Shown one piece after another: positions 13,801 to 24,996 of a DNA stretch of 42,250 nt. The first letter of the stretch is position 1, and each line of letters starts with the position of its first letter. Source of the stretch: Polychytrium aggregatum (lineage: Eukaryota > Chytridiomycota > Chytridiomycetes > Polychytriales); contig NW_026516441.1 of assembly GCF_025602895.1 (NCBI RefSeq), positions 1 to 42,250 on the forward strand. The letters are read 5' to 3'. The notes under the pieces are model-generated. The model saw nothing but the letters and a program-made list of their open reading frames with translations, had not been told where the DNA came from and did not search any database. The position numbers were made by a program, and so were the translations under genes.

Positions 13801-16800
13801 GGATGAAGATATGTCGCTGTGGTGAATTGAATCTCACGCATCATGGTCCGTCGGATAGGAAAAAGCCCAAGAGGTGCGTGAGCACCTCCTCAACAGCAAA
13901 GTCGAGAAGATCCGATCAAAGACCGAAAAGGTTCGTCGAGAGCATGCATGGGGACAAGAGGGCGGGGGCGGTGCGGGCTCACACGCTTTATAATTGCACC
14001 TGGATCGAGCGGACATATCAGGCATCGATAGTTGTGCTAGATGCTGGAATGGATACTGCGCGTGAGAGCTTGTCGCGCTATCGCCAATGTATACCGTCTC
14101 GAGTACGTGGCCGATTGCTTACGGTATCTGGATCTTACAGATTCAAGCCCTCAAGGAGCGAAGTGAGCACCAGAACAAGCAACTGAAGGACAGCATCGAG
14201 GAGAAGCAAATCAAAGCCGAGAAGGTGAGGACGGCCCCTGTCTTGGACTGTCCCCCCCCTCCACTTCGATGTACTTTCGCTACCAATCGCTCGACTCCTC
14301 CAGCTAAAACCCTTCGCAACCGCAGCTGCGCGTATCGCACCTCAAGAGCATCCAGAACAAAGCCAAAGAGGAGGGACAGAAACTGGACGAAGTGGCGTTC
14401 ATCAGCGCCCTGACGTAGGTCTAAATCAAACATACACTTTGTCGGATTGGTGTTCACTGATCTGCCACAAGCCCTTCCCCCCACTCCCTCGAGATGTGCG
14501 CTGTTCCTGACCCTCACTGGAATCACTTGGCATCATAGCATCAGCAACAAGAAAATCGAGGTCCAGCGACGGTTTCTTGAGTCCGAGGTGCGGCTACAGG
14601 AGCTGGAAGAGGAGCGCCTCCGCAAACTCTCCGACCAGCAAGCGCTGCAAGAGGCCGCCACCGAACGGCGCAAAGCCCAAGAACTTGAGAGGAAGCAGAA
14701 GCTGGAGCAGCTTCACCAGCGCAAGGTCGAGTTTGGGGCCAAGATCGAGGAGGAGCGGAGGCGGGCACTCGAGCTCCGGACCTCGCAAAAGGAAGAAAAG
14801 GTATCAACCTCTATCAGCGCGCAGGACTTGGTTCCGGGTCTGGGTCTGGGTCTGGGTCTGGGTCTGGGTCTGGGTCTGGGTCCATATGTTCTGAGGCCAC
14901 AGTATCCTGATGCCGGTGTGATGATGTTCCCAAATGCGAAACGACGCTCCTGCGCATTTCGATCCTCAGGAGAAGCGCATCCAGTACTTCAAGAGCATCC
15001 GACAAGCGCAAGATGAGGACGAAACAAAGCGCCGGGTATGAGATGCTCGCTTCCGGCAGAATCCTGTTGCTGTTTCTGCACTGCGTGATTTGTCCCAGCT
15101 CTGCGTGAATATTCATCTGGAATCTTTGTCTATCCTCGATCCAGCGCGAAGAATTAGATGCCAGACTTGCTCGCAGCTCCAAGCGACACGAAGAGCTCTT
15201 GCAGCAAGTAAAGGAAAAGGCAGCTGCAGCCATTCATCACTCCAAGGTAAGGCCCGACATTGAACTGAAGGGGGGGTGAAGCCCGCCTGCGAGTGTGCTT
15301 GGGTGATTTACGGTGCCGCCTCGTGTGATGGCTCTTCTCTTACTGATCTGGCTCCTATTCCTCCGCCCTCGCCTCTGCCTGGGCTTCCAGACGGTCGCTC
15401 ACCGTGTCAACGCCAGCCGCTCCACGCCTGTTCCCGATTTTCCCTGTGCTCAGTGCGAGCTGCTGGGGAAGGACTCGCTTCGAGAGTTTTGCCCGCATAG
15501 CGATCTCCGTGCAATCAGCGTCTCACCCTCTCCAAGCCTTAGCCGATACGGGGACGAGAGTAAGTTACCCCCCCCCCAGCTTGGCTGGTGGTCCTGGGGT
15601 GCGTGCCAGTGAGGAACATCCGTGCAATGTCCATTCTTTGACACTGTGCGCTACGGAGCAGCATTTGGAGATGAAGCATATCTTGATCCTGCTCATCCTC
15701 GCAACCCGCGATTGGCGACCGGTCGATGCTCATTCGCTTTGGATTCGTGTATTCATCTGCAGCTCACGGCCGTGCCTCGCCATTCAAGGAGCGCGACAAA
15801 CGTGCCAAGCGACGAGCCAAGAAGCTCAAACAGCGCCTCCGTGACGCTGCGAGCGAGTACCAGTACCTGGGACCAGTGCCATGCGGAAAGACGTCGATGA
15901 GCCACACCGTCGATACACTGCTCGGCAAGCTCGATATCCGCAAGGGCACGCCAATCCCTGGCGCTGATCCCTGCGGCATCAACCTGGACGGCTGCGAGGA
16001 TCATCTGGATGACCTTATCGCTGTCCTGCAATCGGCGGTGAGTAACAGGGCTGGGCGAATTGGCCTGTCAAGATACTCCGCGGATCGAACACTACATTGG
16101 CAATTGGGCCCGAGTGCGCGCCAATCGTTTTTCTTGCGTTGACACTCACAGCTGCTTCCTTTAATGGACGACTTACAGGAAACCGACGATGTGGCGTTCT
16201 TACTGACAAGCGGAGCCGTTTCGACAATTGTCAAAGGATGCACTCCGCTCGATGCCAGCAGTCGTCCTCTCTGGACCCCATCGTATGTGCGATTGCATCA
16301 GCCGCTGTGTTCGCTTCAGCTTTGCCCGACACTGAGTTGCTTGGTCATCCGTCTCAACACCCATCTTGATCGACCGAGCGATCACCTTGGCCCGAATCAT
16401 GCACAACTCACTCAGACTGACGATGTGGTTTGGCCTTTGGTGTGCATCACTTCGCCTAGTCACTTGAACCGCGTGGCAAAAGTCATTGACCTCGTCAGCA
16501 CACACGAACCCATCCACGAGTACCTCCTGATATCGCAAGACCAGATCCTGGTCGAAGTCGTCGAGGTTGTGGCGCGAGTCTTGCCATACTGCCTGCCATC
16601 GGCCGAATGCCACCTTTCAGCTACCTCGCATCTGGCGCAGGCGCTTCAGCGGACGTTGAGACGCAACGAACAGGACGACAACGAAGTCGTTCGGGCAAAG
16701 GAGAACTTGCTCAAGTAAGTGCTGCTGTATTGTCTGTCCAGGGCTGCAGGCGCAGATCATGTCACTTTGAATGCGTGTGCCCGGCCAGACGGACGGGCAT

Positions 16801-18369
16801 TGCTCTTTGGTTGAAAATGCCCAACGACACACTATTCGGGTCGCTTTATCGGGCACTGCCCTGCGGAGGCCCGCGGTGTTGTTTATGGGTCCGCGTGCCT
16901 GGCTGCCTGGAAAACTGATGCGAGTGGGTGCTATGTTCTGCTCTAAATCTCTTGCCTTGGCTGCCTTTTGATCCCGTGCACTCTTACAGCTTCATTGTAT
17001 CGATGGGGGTTATCGACAAAGTCAAGGACGTCATGCTGGTCATCAGAAGTCCGCTCGTGTCGACGCCCATGGTCCGCTTTCTCGAATGCTGGCTGCTGTT
17101 TTTCGAAACCATGACCCGGGAAGGGCAGTACGGCCCGGTGTATCGCCCTGCGGACACCTCGATCGGACACCCATTCGTGCGGGCCTTTCAAGAGTCTGAT
17201 CTGTGCGGTATCATCACCATGCTGGACGAGGTGCTTCTGTTCCCGGCCAACCGTTCGCGTTCGGCGTTGTTAGAGGAGCTTCCACCTTCGGTCATTGAGG
17301 TCTCTCTGCTGGCACTGAGAGTCCTCAACAATGTTGCAGGACTCAACATCCAGACTTTCCAGGTGAGTCTCGAGTCTGCATCCGCATCCATGATGAGTGA
17401 GCGAGCATGCTGTTGTGTGGCAACCAGACGGGCTGTGGCTCGGCGCAGAGCGACCCATCGACTCTGCCTCTGCTGACGACCCGATTCTAAAAAACGAATC
17501 AGTCGACGCTCCACTCGGAAGGCATGCAGACCGAGTTCTTCCACCTCATCACCCACTGGCTGCGGTACTGGTGCGCCAAGAGCGGAGCATACGAGCCGAT
17601 TCAGCCACACAGCATCCAGCAACGAGAAAAGTACGACCGGTTCGTGGCACTTCTCGGCGAGATCCTGTTGTTGATCGGCTATGCCGTTGCCGGCGACGAG
17701 TCCAACGGGGCCATCCTTCGGTTTGGACAGCAGCCGGTTGTCTTGCAGATGCTGGTGCGGCTCCCGTTTGCGTTTTTCATCGATCCGAAGTAAGTGCAGA
17801 TGCAGATCCGTTGGCCCACCGTTGTGTTCGTGGCACCGCGAACGCTGTCGCCGTCACGCCAACCCACGTCAAGACCAAGTCCTTTGCCGAACAATGTGCG
17901 TCGGCTGGTCTAACAACTCTGTCCTTGCTGCTGCGGTGCATTCACGCCATACTCCTGTCGCCACAGGCTTCGAGATGCCCTCTTGCCCACGTTGATCATT
18001 GCGTGCTTTCGGAACGACCGCAACCATGAGATTGTCCGCGAAGAGCTATGCATGTCGTATCTCCGGGACTACCTGTGCGAGGAAATCGAGGCACGCAAGC
18101 GACAAATGTCCGAGATTGGTCGTGGCGGCAACCAGCCACCAAGCAAGTCGCGGCGAAAGCACCCGCTGTCGGAGAGCACGTCGGCCCCAGAGCGCGATTG
18201 CGCTGGGTCGCAGCCGCCACCCAAGCCAGAGGACGGCAAGGATCGACATGGTGCCACGGCGGAAGACGAGGACGACGACGACCGGCGACGGGTGCTTGGC
18301 CGGCTGAAGCTGGGGATGCGGTTCCCCGTCGAGTGGTGGGAGGATGCGATTGCATCGTTTGGCGATTGA
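10879..18369 (+). CDS. SCAPER: SCAPER orthologue (S-phase cyclin A-associated protein in the ER)
   Basis: In animals SCAPER joins TTC5 to CCR4-NOT for tubulin mRNA decay and is needed for ciliary function. Exons: 10879-11231, 11392-12271, 12590-12654, 12807-12903, 13067-13298, 13465-13540, 13630-13726, 13859-13930, 14141-14224, 14326-14414, 14539-14800, 14970-15035, 15145-15246, 15391-15559, 15662-15721, 15763-16037, 16179-16282, 16460-16714, 16990-17362, 17503-17789, 17967-18369. The sum is 1,466 aa with no frame break. A low-complexity Gln/His then acidic N-terminus (about residues 1-390) precedes a SCAPER_N helical domain (RFDFVMVSLTRAMDEMYAIC). Then come a long Glu/Arg/Lys coiled coil, a CxxC remnant of the animal zinc finger, and a C-terminal helical repeat domain with ILLLIGY, FGQQPVVLQMLVRLPF and DALLPTLIIACF, close to the animal sequence. 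Weakest splice calls are the donors at 13931 (GTTCGT) and 15722 (GTCGAT). Confidence 0.92.
10987..11074 (+). repeat. CAA/CAG repeat encoding poly-Gln in SCAPER
   Basis: Mixed CAA and CAG codons encode an interrupted glutamine tract with a few His, Tyr and Pro, at about residues 37-66 of the SCAPER model. The mixture of codons argues for protein-level selection or an old expansion rather than recent slippage. Confidence 0.85.
14836..14882 (+). repeat. GGGTCT hexanucleotide repeat in SCAPER intron 14801-14969
   Basis: Nearly eight perfect copies of GGGTCT lie about 35 nt downstream of the GTATCA donor. Perfect identity suggests a recent, probably polymorphic microsatellite. Confidence 0.9.
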
Positions 18370-19062
18370 GCCCCAGCGACGTCCGTTGCGAGGTGCTCGG
18401 CCCAGCCGGCGAGGCCATGTGTGCGGCTATGCATATCTGTATGGATGGGCATGTTTCTGCACGAATACGCACCGGCCCATCGGGTTTCGTGATTCCTGCG
18501 CCTGGCTCGGCTTGTTGACCATGCTCGCTGTCGGGATCAGCTCGCTTCAGGGGGCGATGCAGCACCAGGTTGAACGCAAAGCAGCCCGCCCGAAGGCAAA
18601 GCGGCGGCGATGCCTGTGAAGTCCCGGAGTATCCAATCGCAAAGCGCCATGTTGCTGTGGACCGGAGGTGGCGTTCGGTGGCCTTGGTTTGCACGGACAG
18701 CCGGCAAAGTCACCAAGACGAGAGACCCGTCCGAGAGAGAATAGGAGGCACGATCGAAGCAGCACATACAGCGCATCGCGTGGCTGTTTGCTGGCTGTTT
18801 GCTGGCTGTTTGCTGGCTGTTTGCTGGCTGTTTGCTGGCTGTTTGCTGGCTCCCGTCCCGTGCCTCGGTGCTTATTGCCTCCGACCTTGTGCGCCCAAAC
18901 AGACGTGTCGGCTCTTGACGCGCGGTCAGCGCCGCCCTCGTTCCTGTCTTGTCCATACATCCCTCATGAGTACATATTCCGGCGAGCCGCCCGCCTCAGC
19001 CGATCCAACACAGCACCTCTCCAGAACAGCACCAGCCCGCAAACCCCGCAAACCCCAGCAAC
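18370..19062 (+). other. SCAPER 3' flank and calpain promoter
   Basis: 693 nt between two same-strand genes. It contains an 11-bp minisatellite at 18781-18851, listed separately. No further ORF is supported. Confidence 0.5.
18781..18851. repeat. 11-bp minisatellite upstream of calpain
   Basis: Six perfect copies of TGGCTGTTTGC plus five bases, about 210-280 nt upstream of the calpain ATG. Confidence 0.92.
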
Positions 19063-22000
19063 ATGGTCGGCCTCAACTTGAACAAGAATTTCAAGAAATT
19101 CAAGAATCTCACCGCCGAGACCCTGGCCAACACCAAGGCCATCCTGCGAGTCAAGAGCGTCCAGAGACCCAAGGGCGTGCTCGTTGCCACCGAGAGCTTC
19201 AAAACTGCCGTCGAAAGGTGCCGCTTTGCATCGGATCCGCTGTCGTCCACCCAGTGAATCCACCTGGCCAGCAGAATGTGCACTCTGTGCTGACAGCACC
19301 TGCGTCTCTCCTATCCAGCTGCAAGCAGCAGGTCGACGCCATCTCGCGTAAATGCCGCTCCATCAACCGGTAAGTGGGTCAGATCCTGGGCTCTACTCGT
19401 GCTGTGATCGCAGCGCCTCGCTCATGGTGTCTGTCCATCGATTTGAGTCGGCGCAGCGGTCTCACTCTGGTTTCCGCATCTATCCAGCCGTTTTGTCGAT
19501 GAGGACTTTGATGTCACCACTCTTGCCGATGTCTCTCTTCGTCTCCTCGCTGAGCTTGATTCGCCTCTGCCCGAATCCTTCGGGCGGATCAAGGAGGTCT
19601 TCGAGAAGCCCGTATTCATCGACGGTGTCGACTACGACGACATTGGTCAGGGCTCGCTCGGCGATTGCTGGTTCATGGCCGCGCTCGCCTCCACTGCCAT
19701 GATCCCCGAACATGTAAGTGCCTGCTGCCAGCACGGGTCCAGATCCAGGCTCAGGCCCAGGCGCCGGCTCGCTTTCCGATGGTTCTAAGAGATGTCCATC
19801 TCTCTGTCTGCGCAGCTCGCCCGTCTCTGTGTCGCCAGAGACGAGCAGGTCGGCGTCTACGGATTCGTCTTCTTCCACGACGGCGAGTGGGAGCCCGTCA
19901 TCATCGACGATCGTCTCTTCATCAGCAAGCCTGATTGGGAGTCTGTCGAGCCTGAGAAGCGTGCCGACTACAAGAACGAGACCACATATCGCCGGCTCTT
20001 CCAGACCGGTTCGGATGCTCTCTACTATGCCAAGTAAGCAGCATTCCGTCTGGCCGTTTGCAGATGGGTCGCCCCCCCCCTGTCGACGTATGCGCATGCT
20101 ACGCCACAGTCCTCACATAACCACCTTCCATAGATCAACCAACCAAAACGAGACCTGGTTGCCCTTGATGGAAAAAGCCTATGCCAAGATCCACGGTAAG
20201 CCATGTCTCCCGATACCGCAGGAGTCGCCGCCCTTGCGTCGCCCAGTACAACTTATACACTCTCGAACCGATCCGCATCCTTTGCAACGCACAGGTGACT
20301 ACCAGTCTCTCAGTGGCGGCCTGACCGGTGAGGCCATCGAGGATCTCACTGGCGGCATCTCCTTTGTGACCCGTCTCAACGACATCCTCGACACTGATCT
20401 TTACTGGAAGGACGAGTTCTCTCACGCCAACCGTGACCGGCTCTTCAGCGCCTACATCATGAAGTGGTCGTCTGGATTCGAATCGGTTTCGCCAAACGGC
20501 CTCGTTCATACCCATGCCTACACTGTCGTTCGCACGGTCGAAGCCAAGGGCCGTCGCTTCCTGATGCTTAGGTATGATTATGAGGGCTTTTGGAGAGAAG
20601 TTGGCGGCCAATCCCTCCGAAGACACTCGTGCGACAGCAATCATGTAGATGCGTCACAGTGATGTCCTCGGCGCATATTCGTCATGGGCCGTGATTCCCA
20701 TGCATATACAGCACCGGGTTGGATTGGAGAGCCCGCTTACATGTATTAACCACGCTTGTTGTGGTGGGTCCTCCATGAACCACAGAAACCCTTGGGGCAA
20801 GACGGAGTGGAATGGCCGCTGGTCCGATGGCAGCCCTGAATGGTACGAAGGAGTAGACAGCTTGAGCTGTGTCACAAGTCCGCTTTGCACGGTTGAGTGC
20901 CCTTCTGTTGCTTATCGACTGACTAAAGCTCACTTTGTGGCCACAGGACCGCCGAGTGGATCACCATCCTTGGGCACAAGTTTGGAGACGACGGTGCTTT
21001 CTGGATGGAATGTAAGTGCCATGACCCTGGAGGTCGTTGATCCGTTGCGGCTTATCTGAGGGCACATTGCCGTTGTGCCTTGCTGTTCGGCTCCGCCACG
21101 TCCATCCGCACCCTTGTCGTTTCCAGGCTTTGCTTATTCCGGCACTGTTCGCACACTCACTTCCGCCTATCGCATCCGCCAGACGACGACTTTTTGCGAG
21201 AGTTCACCCACGTCGATCGCACCCGTCTCTTTGACGGCTCGTGGTTCCTTGACCAGCAGTGGCTGCAGCTGCAGACCGAGTGGCCTGCCGTGTGGAGCGA
21301 ATCCGTCTTCGGGTTCGAGCAGAGCACCAGCGGTCCTGCGGTCGTTGTGCTCTCGCAGCTCGACACTCGCTACTTCCAAGACTTCCAGGGCACCTTCGAC
21401 TTTGATCTGCAGTTCCAGGTCTACCAGGTCAATGACAATGGAGAGCGCGAGCTCTTGGACCAATCGCAGTCCTCGAGCGTGTCCAAGCGCTCGGTTTCGA
21501 TCGAGTTTGCCAATCTCGAGGCTGGCACCTACCAGATCGACACCAAGATCATTCGTGTCAACAACGGCGGCCCCACTGTCGAGCAGGTTATTTCTGAGGC
21601 CGGCAGTGAGAGACCCAAGAAGCTCCTGAACACCATCGAGCGATTCAACCAGGTTCGCTCCAGGGCCGTCAACATCGACGAGACCGATGGCCAGAACGCG
21701 ACCATCATGGCCAAGATCACCCAGTCGACCCCCGAGGAGATCACGAAGCTCATGACCAACCTCGCTGCCGTGCGAGTGTCTGTCAGCAGGGCCAGAGGCG
21801 GCGTCCGGGCACAGGCTACCGATAGCGCCGACGACGATGGTGACAAGGACGAAGATGGCGACAAGAAGGAAGACGGCGAAGACCAGGATCAGGCCGACGG
21901 GCAGGAAGACGGGGCCGACGGCGAAGCCCCCAACATCAAGTTCTCGGACGGCAAGGTCATTGTCGGCTTCCGTGTGTACTCAAAGGATGCCGGTACCAAG

Positions 22001-22114
22001 ATCAAGCCCTACACCCCTCCCACCGCCAACGATGCCGCGGACGATGACAACGATGACGATTATGAGGACATTGACGATGACGGCGAAATCGCCGCTGCTG
22101 CTGAAGACGATTGA
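19063..22114 (+). CDS. Calpain-type cysteine protease (CysPc plus beta-sandwich domain, acidic tail)
   Basis: Papain-fold, usually calcium-dependent intracellular protease of the C2 family. Exons 19063-19217, 19319-19369, 19488-19713, 19816-20033, 20134-20195, 20295-20571, 20786-20842, 20947-21011 and 21183-22114 give 680 aa in frame. The catalytic residues are all present: Cys129 in GQGSLGDCWFMAALA, His311 in THAYTV, and Asn331 in RNPWGKTEW. The motif GDDGAFWMEYDDFLREF closes the protease core. A C2-like beta-sandwich follows (about residues 385-510), then a long Asp/Glu/Lys-rich stretch and an Asp-rich C-terminus. No penta-EF-hand, signal peptide or PalB-type MIT domain was seen, so this is an atypical calpain rather than the pH-signalling PalB/Rim13. 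The short N-terminal extension is basic (NKNFKKFKN). Confidence 0.93.
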
Positions 22115-22329
22115 GCGTCCGCCGACACCGATGCGATTCAGGGCTGATCCCGATAGCTATTGCAGCCGCTTTACTCCTTGTGTACCTTCTTCCTCTGTAA
22201 AGTTTTGTCGCCGACTGAATGGACATTACAGCGTTTCCAATACGAAATGGGAACACCCCGTTTTGGGCCATGACAGTGTTTTTTCTGGAACCTGAATACA
22301 CCCACCCACTCATCGCATTCATGGCCAAG

Positions 22330-22740
22330 CAAGTATGTCCAAGGAGACCGAAGTGGTGATTGCCTTTGGGAATGTCTCCTGGAACAGGGGAAGGGATATG
22401 CATCCAGTCCCAGGAGACTCAGGTTCGCTCGGTATTTCGAGCAATTCCACCATCACCAGAGATGCCCACCAGACCGATCCGTCTCCAAGATCCATGTGTG
22501 CTCGGTGAACGAGCTCAACACATCCCAGGTGTGCTCACAGTGCCCGGAGGCCGAGCGCCTCGTTTGACCTGGCTGGCTTGATATCGAGAAACCATGAAGC
22601 TGTGCAGAGGGTCGAATGCATCCACCACACTCCCACATCGAGACATCAATGCAGCCAGGAACATGATCTCGGTATGCCAGTCGATCATCGCCACAGGAGA
22701 TCGACCGGGTGTATTCAAGACCATGTTTCCCAAACCAACC
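22330..22740 (+). pseudogene. Decayed Fanzor/TnpB-like nuclease fragment, relic 1
   Basis: Three frames, read in order, give the C-terminal layout of Fanzor/TnpB nucleases. First comes EVVIAFGNVSWNRGRDM (about 22345-22400). In another frame there is VCSVNELNTSQVCSQC (about 22493-22540), like the (V/D)ExRTSxxCxxC zinc-finger stretch of the family. Then PHRDINAARNMISVCQSI (about 22633-22686) carries the RuvC-III Asp in a DxNAAxN motif. Frame shifts and stops (for example at 22506 and 22564) between blocks show it is not a working gene. The N-terminal wedge/REC part and RuvC-I are absent. It sits between the calpain and C1 protease genes. Family assignment rests on motifs only. Confidence 0.7.
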
Positions 22741-22744
22741 AAAA

Positions 22745-23412
22745 CCACTCGATTGCCAACCAGGACGGGAAACAATCTCACGACCTGCCCACTGGGCCTA
22801 CGGTCAGTCAGCGGGGTTCAGACATCTGAAACCAGGAAGTGACTGACCCGTTTTTTTCTGGATAGACTTTAACTGGTCTTGGTCGGTTTTGTATGAATCT
22901 GCATCCGGTCTCGGGTCACCAGAACCCAATACACAGATGCTCTCCTGATCTCATAGTTTGCTGACGTACTCCATCGATGACTTGAGAAGGCGAAGCATGC
23001 CGACACTCCCACCAGAGAATGCAGATATAGCATAGGGTATCGCGACTGTCAATCAAATAAGAATCTTCAGACCAAATAGCCCTGATTTCGCAGGCCACTC
23101 AGACACTTGATGTTCCGAAACCGAGGGAACGTTCCGATTATTTGGAAAAAGGTTGTATTGGACAATCCACAAACAAATACAAGGACATCGATAGACAGAG
23201 GAAGAGACGCAATTACAAGAGATAGATCGCCAGGAGCCGAGGCCCCAGACGTTTCAAGAGGCAAGGCGGGGAGTGAGGGCGTGACCAGACGCTGTGGCGC
23301 CATTGTCGGGAACTCTGAGCTCAAACTGGCGAGGGCGGGGCGCACAGAGCAGTCATGGAGCAAAGTGTGCAAGCAGAGCAAATCGTTCCGGGACTGGGTC
23401 GGCTGACAGTGT
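22745..23412. other. Intergenic stretch after Fanzor relic 1
   Basis: About 670 nt up to the stop of the minus-strand C1 protease gene. The first part may be further relic sequence (an open frame continues to 22842). Beyond that I see no gene, RNA or repeat. Confidence 0.4.
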
Positions 23413-24996
23413 TTACCAGGAGCAGGGGTAGTTAACGCCCGAGACACAGTGGGTGCCAGCAGGGCAGTCATAGGCGTAGCCGTTGCCGCCAACGCACCAC
23501 AAGTAGCTGGTGGAGCTCTGGCAGACATAGCTGTTGGCAGCAGCACCGGCGCAGCTGCCGGGAGGAGGAGGAGGAGGGTTGACGGAGGGAGTGGGACCAC
23601 TGGTGGTCTTGACGGGCTTAGTGGTGGTGGTCTTCACAGGAGTGGTGGTGGTGGGAACGGTGCCGCTGACCTTGAAGCCAAAGGTCTGGCTGGTGGCGCC
23701 AATGCCGGACTGGCCATATCCGATCCAGAAGAAGCCGTTGGTTCCCCAGGAGGCGGTCCACGAGTTCTTGCAGAGCCAAGCCTGCTTGGAGTCGTCCCAG
23801 CCAACAATCGAAACAGCGTGGCCACCGAGCTGCTGGTTGGACTGCTGCATGTAGATTTGGTTGTTGCTGCAGCAGTTCTCAAAGTCGCTGTAGACAGTGA
23901 AGCCAGTGAAGACAGCGCCGTAGGTCATGATGTGCTGCTTGAACTGGTCGACGCTGCTGAAAGTAGCCTCAGAGATGCCGCCAGTGCGGGCACATCCGGA
24001 CTTGCAGCTCTGGTCCTGGCCGTTAAGGGCTCCGCCGTAGGGGAAGCAAGACTCCATAGCAACACCGCTCTGGGAGATGGCGCTGGCGGCCGTGCTTGGG
24101 TACCAGCCAGTGCTGCACTGAGCCTGGCCAGCGGCAAGACAGAAGAAGATGTCGGCCTCGGAGACATCGAGGCTCAGGTGCTGCTGGCTGAGGAAGGTAC
24201 TCTCGACAGTGGCAGCGGAGGAGAAGGCGACACAGCTGCCGCACTGACCCTGGTTCTTGATGGACGAGACCCATCCCGAGCTGCGAGAGTCCCAGGAAGT
24301 GGGCAGGACGGCAGCGAGGACGGCCTCGGACTGGGTCTGGGTGTCTTCAGCAGAGAGGCTCGAGCCCTATCAAATGTCATGGAAGATCAGCGCTCAGACT
24401 ACATGGGAAACAGCTTGTGTCGGGGGACCAGCCAGGATTGCCGCCCCCCTGAGGAAGCAAAATAATGACTTTGGCAGCATACGAAAGCCATGATACCTAC
24501 AAAGACATCCTGGCGGATCGACTCGACCGACTCGTCAGAGACGATGGAACCCGAGAGGAGGCTGGCATCAATGCCGTTGTGGAGGTGGCTGCGGACTTGC
24601 TGGACGAGACCCTGGAACTGCGAGTCGTTCTGGCGAGCAAGGTACTGGGAGTGGAGCTGGCTCGACTCGGAGGCCATGATGGCAGTGTTCTGGGTGGAAC
24701 CAATGACCTTGTCGAGGTTCTTGGTGTACTTGCTCCACTTGCCTGTGGGATGGGTGGCAGTGGGTGGTGAGTATGTTGGATGGGTTGCGTGGCAGTGAGT
24801 GTGGAGAGTGTGGAGAGTGTGGGAACAGAACACCCAAGCAATCAAAACACCCAAGCAACCAGAACACTCATCAAACACACCAGCCAGGGGTGTGGGAAAC
24901 AGATCGGGCGGCAGTACCTTTCTTGGCAGAGGCGGCATCGGCCGAGGCAGCAATGCCAAGGAAGAGAACGACGGCGGCGGCAGCGTTGACGAGCAT
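23413..24996 (-). CDS. Secreted papain-family (C1A) cysteine protease with Cys-rich C-terminal module
   Basis: Exons on minus are 24996-24918, 24742-24501 and 24366-23413, giving 424 aa. A signal peptide (MLVNAAAAVVLFLGIAASADA) starts the protein, and a roughly 110-residue pro-region without a clear I29/ERFNIN motif follows. The mature domain begins near LPTSWDSRSSGW. Active-site residues are Gln146 and Cys152 in NQGQCGSCVAF, His290 in GGHAVSIVGWD, and Asn308 in CKNSWTASWG. The Trp that normally follows the catalytic Cys is Val here. After the protease come a Thr/Pro linker (TTTTPVKTTTTKPVKTT, then a poly-Pro run) and a 45-residue module with six Cys that ends DCPAGTHCVSGVNYPCSW, which resembles small chitin-binding modules such as CBM19. 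Inferred role: secreted or wall-attached protease. A TATA box lies at 25124-25130. Confidence 0.9.

Noticed and set aside
14836..14882. Internal telomere-like repeat
   Set aside because: GGGTCT is not a known fungal telomere unit (TTAGGG type), and it sits inside a gene.
18781..18851. CRISPR-like array
   Set aside because: Units are contiguous 11-mers without spacers; it is a plain minisatellite in a eukaryotic genome.
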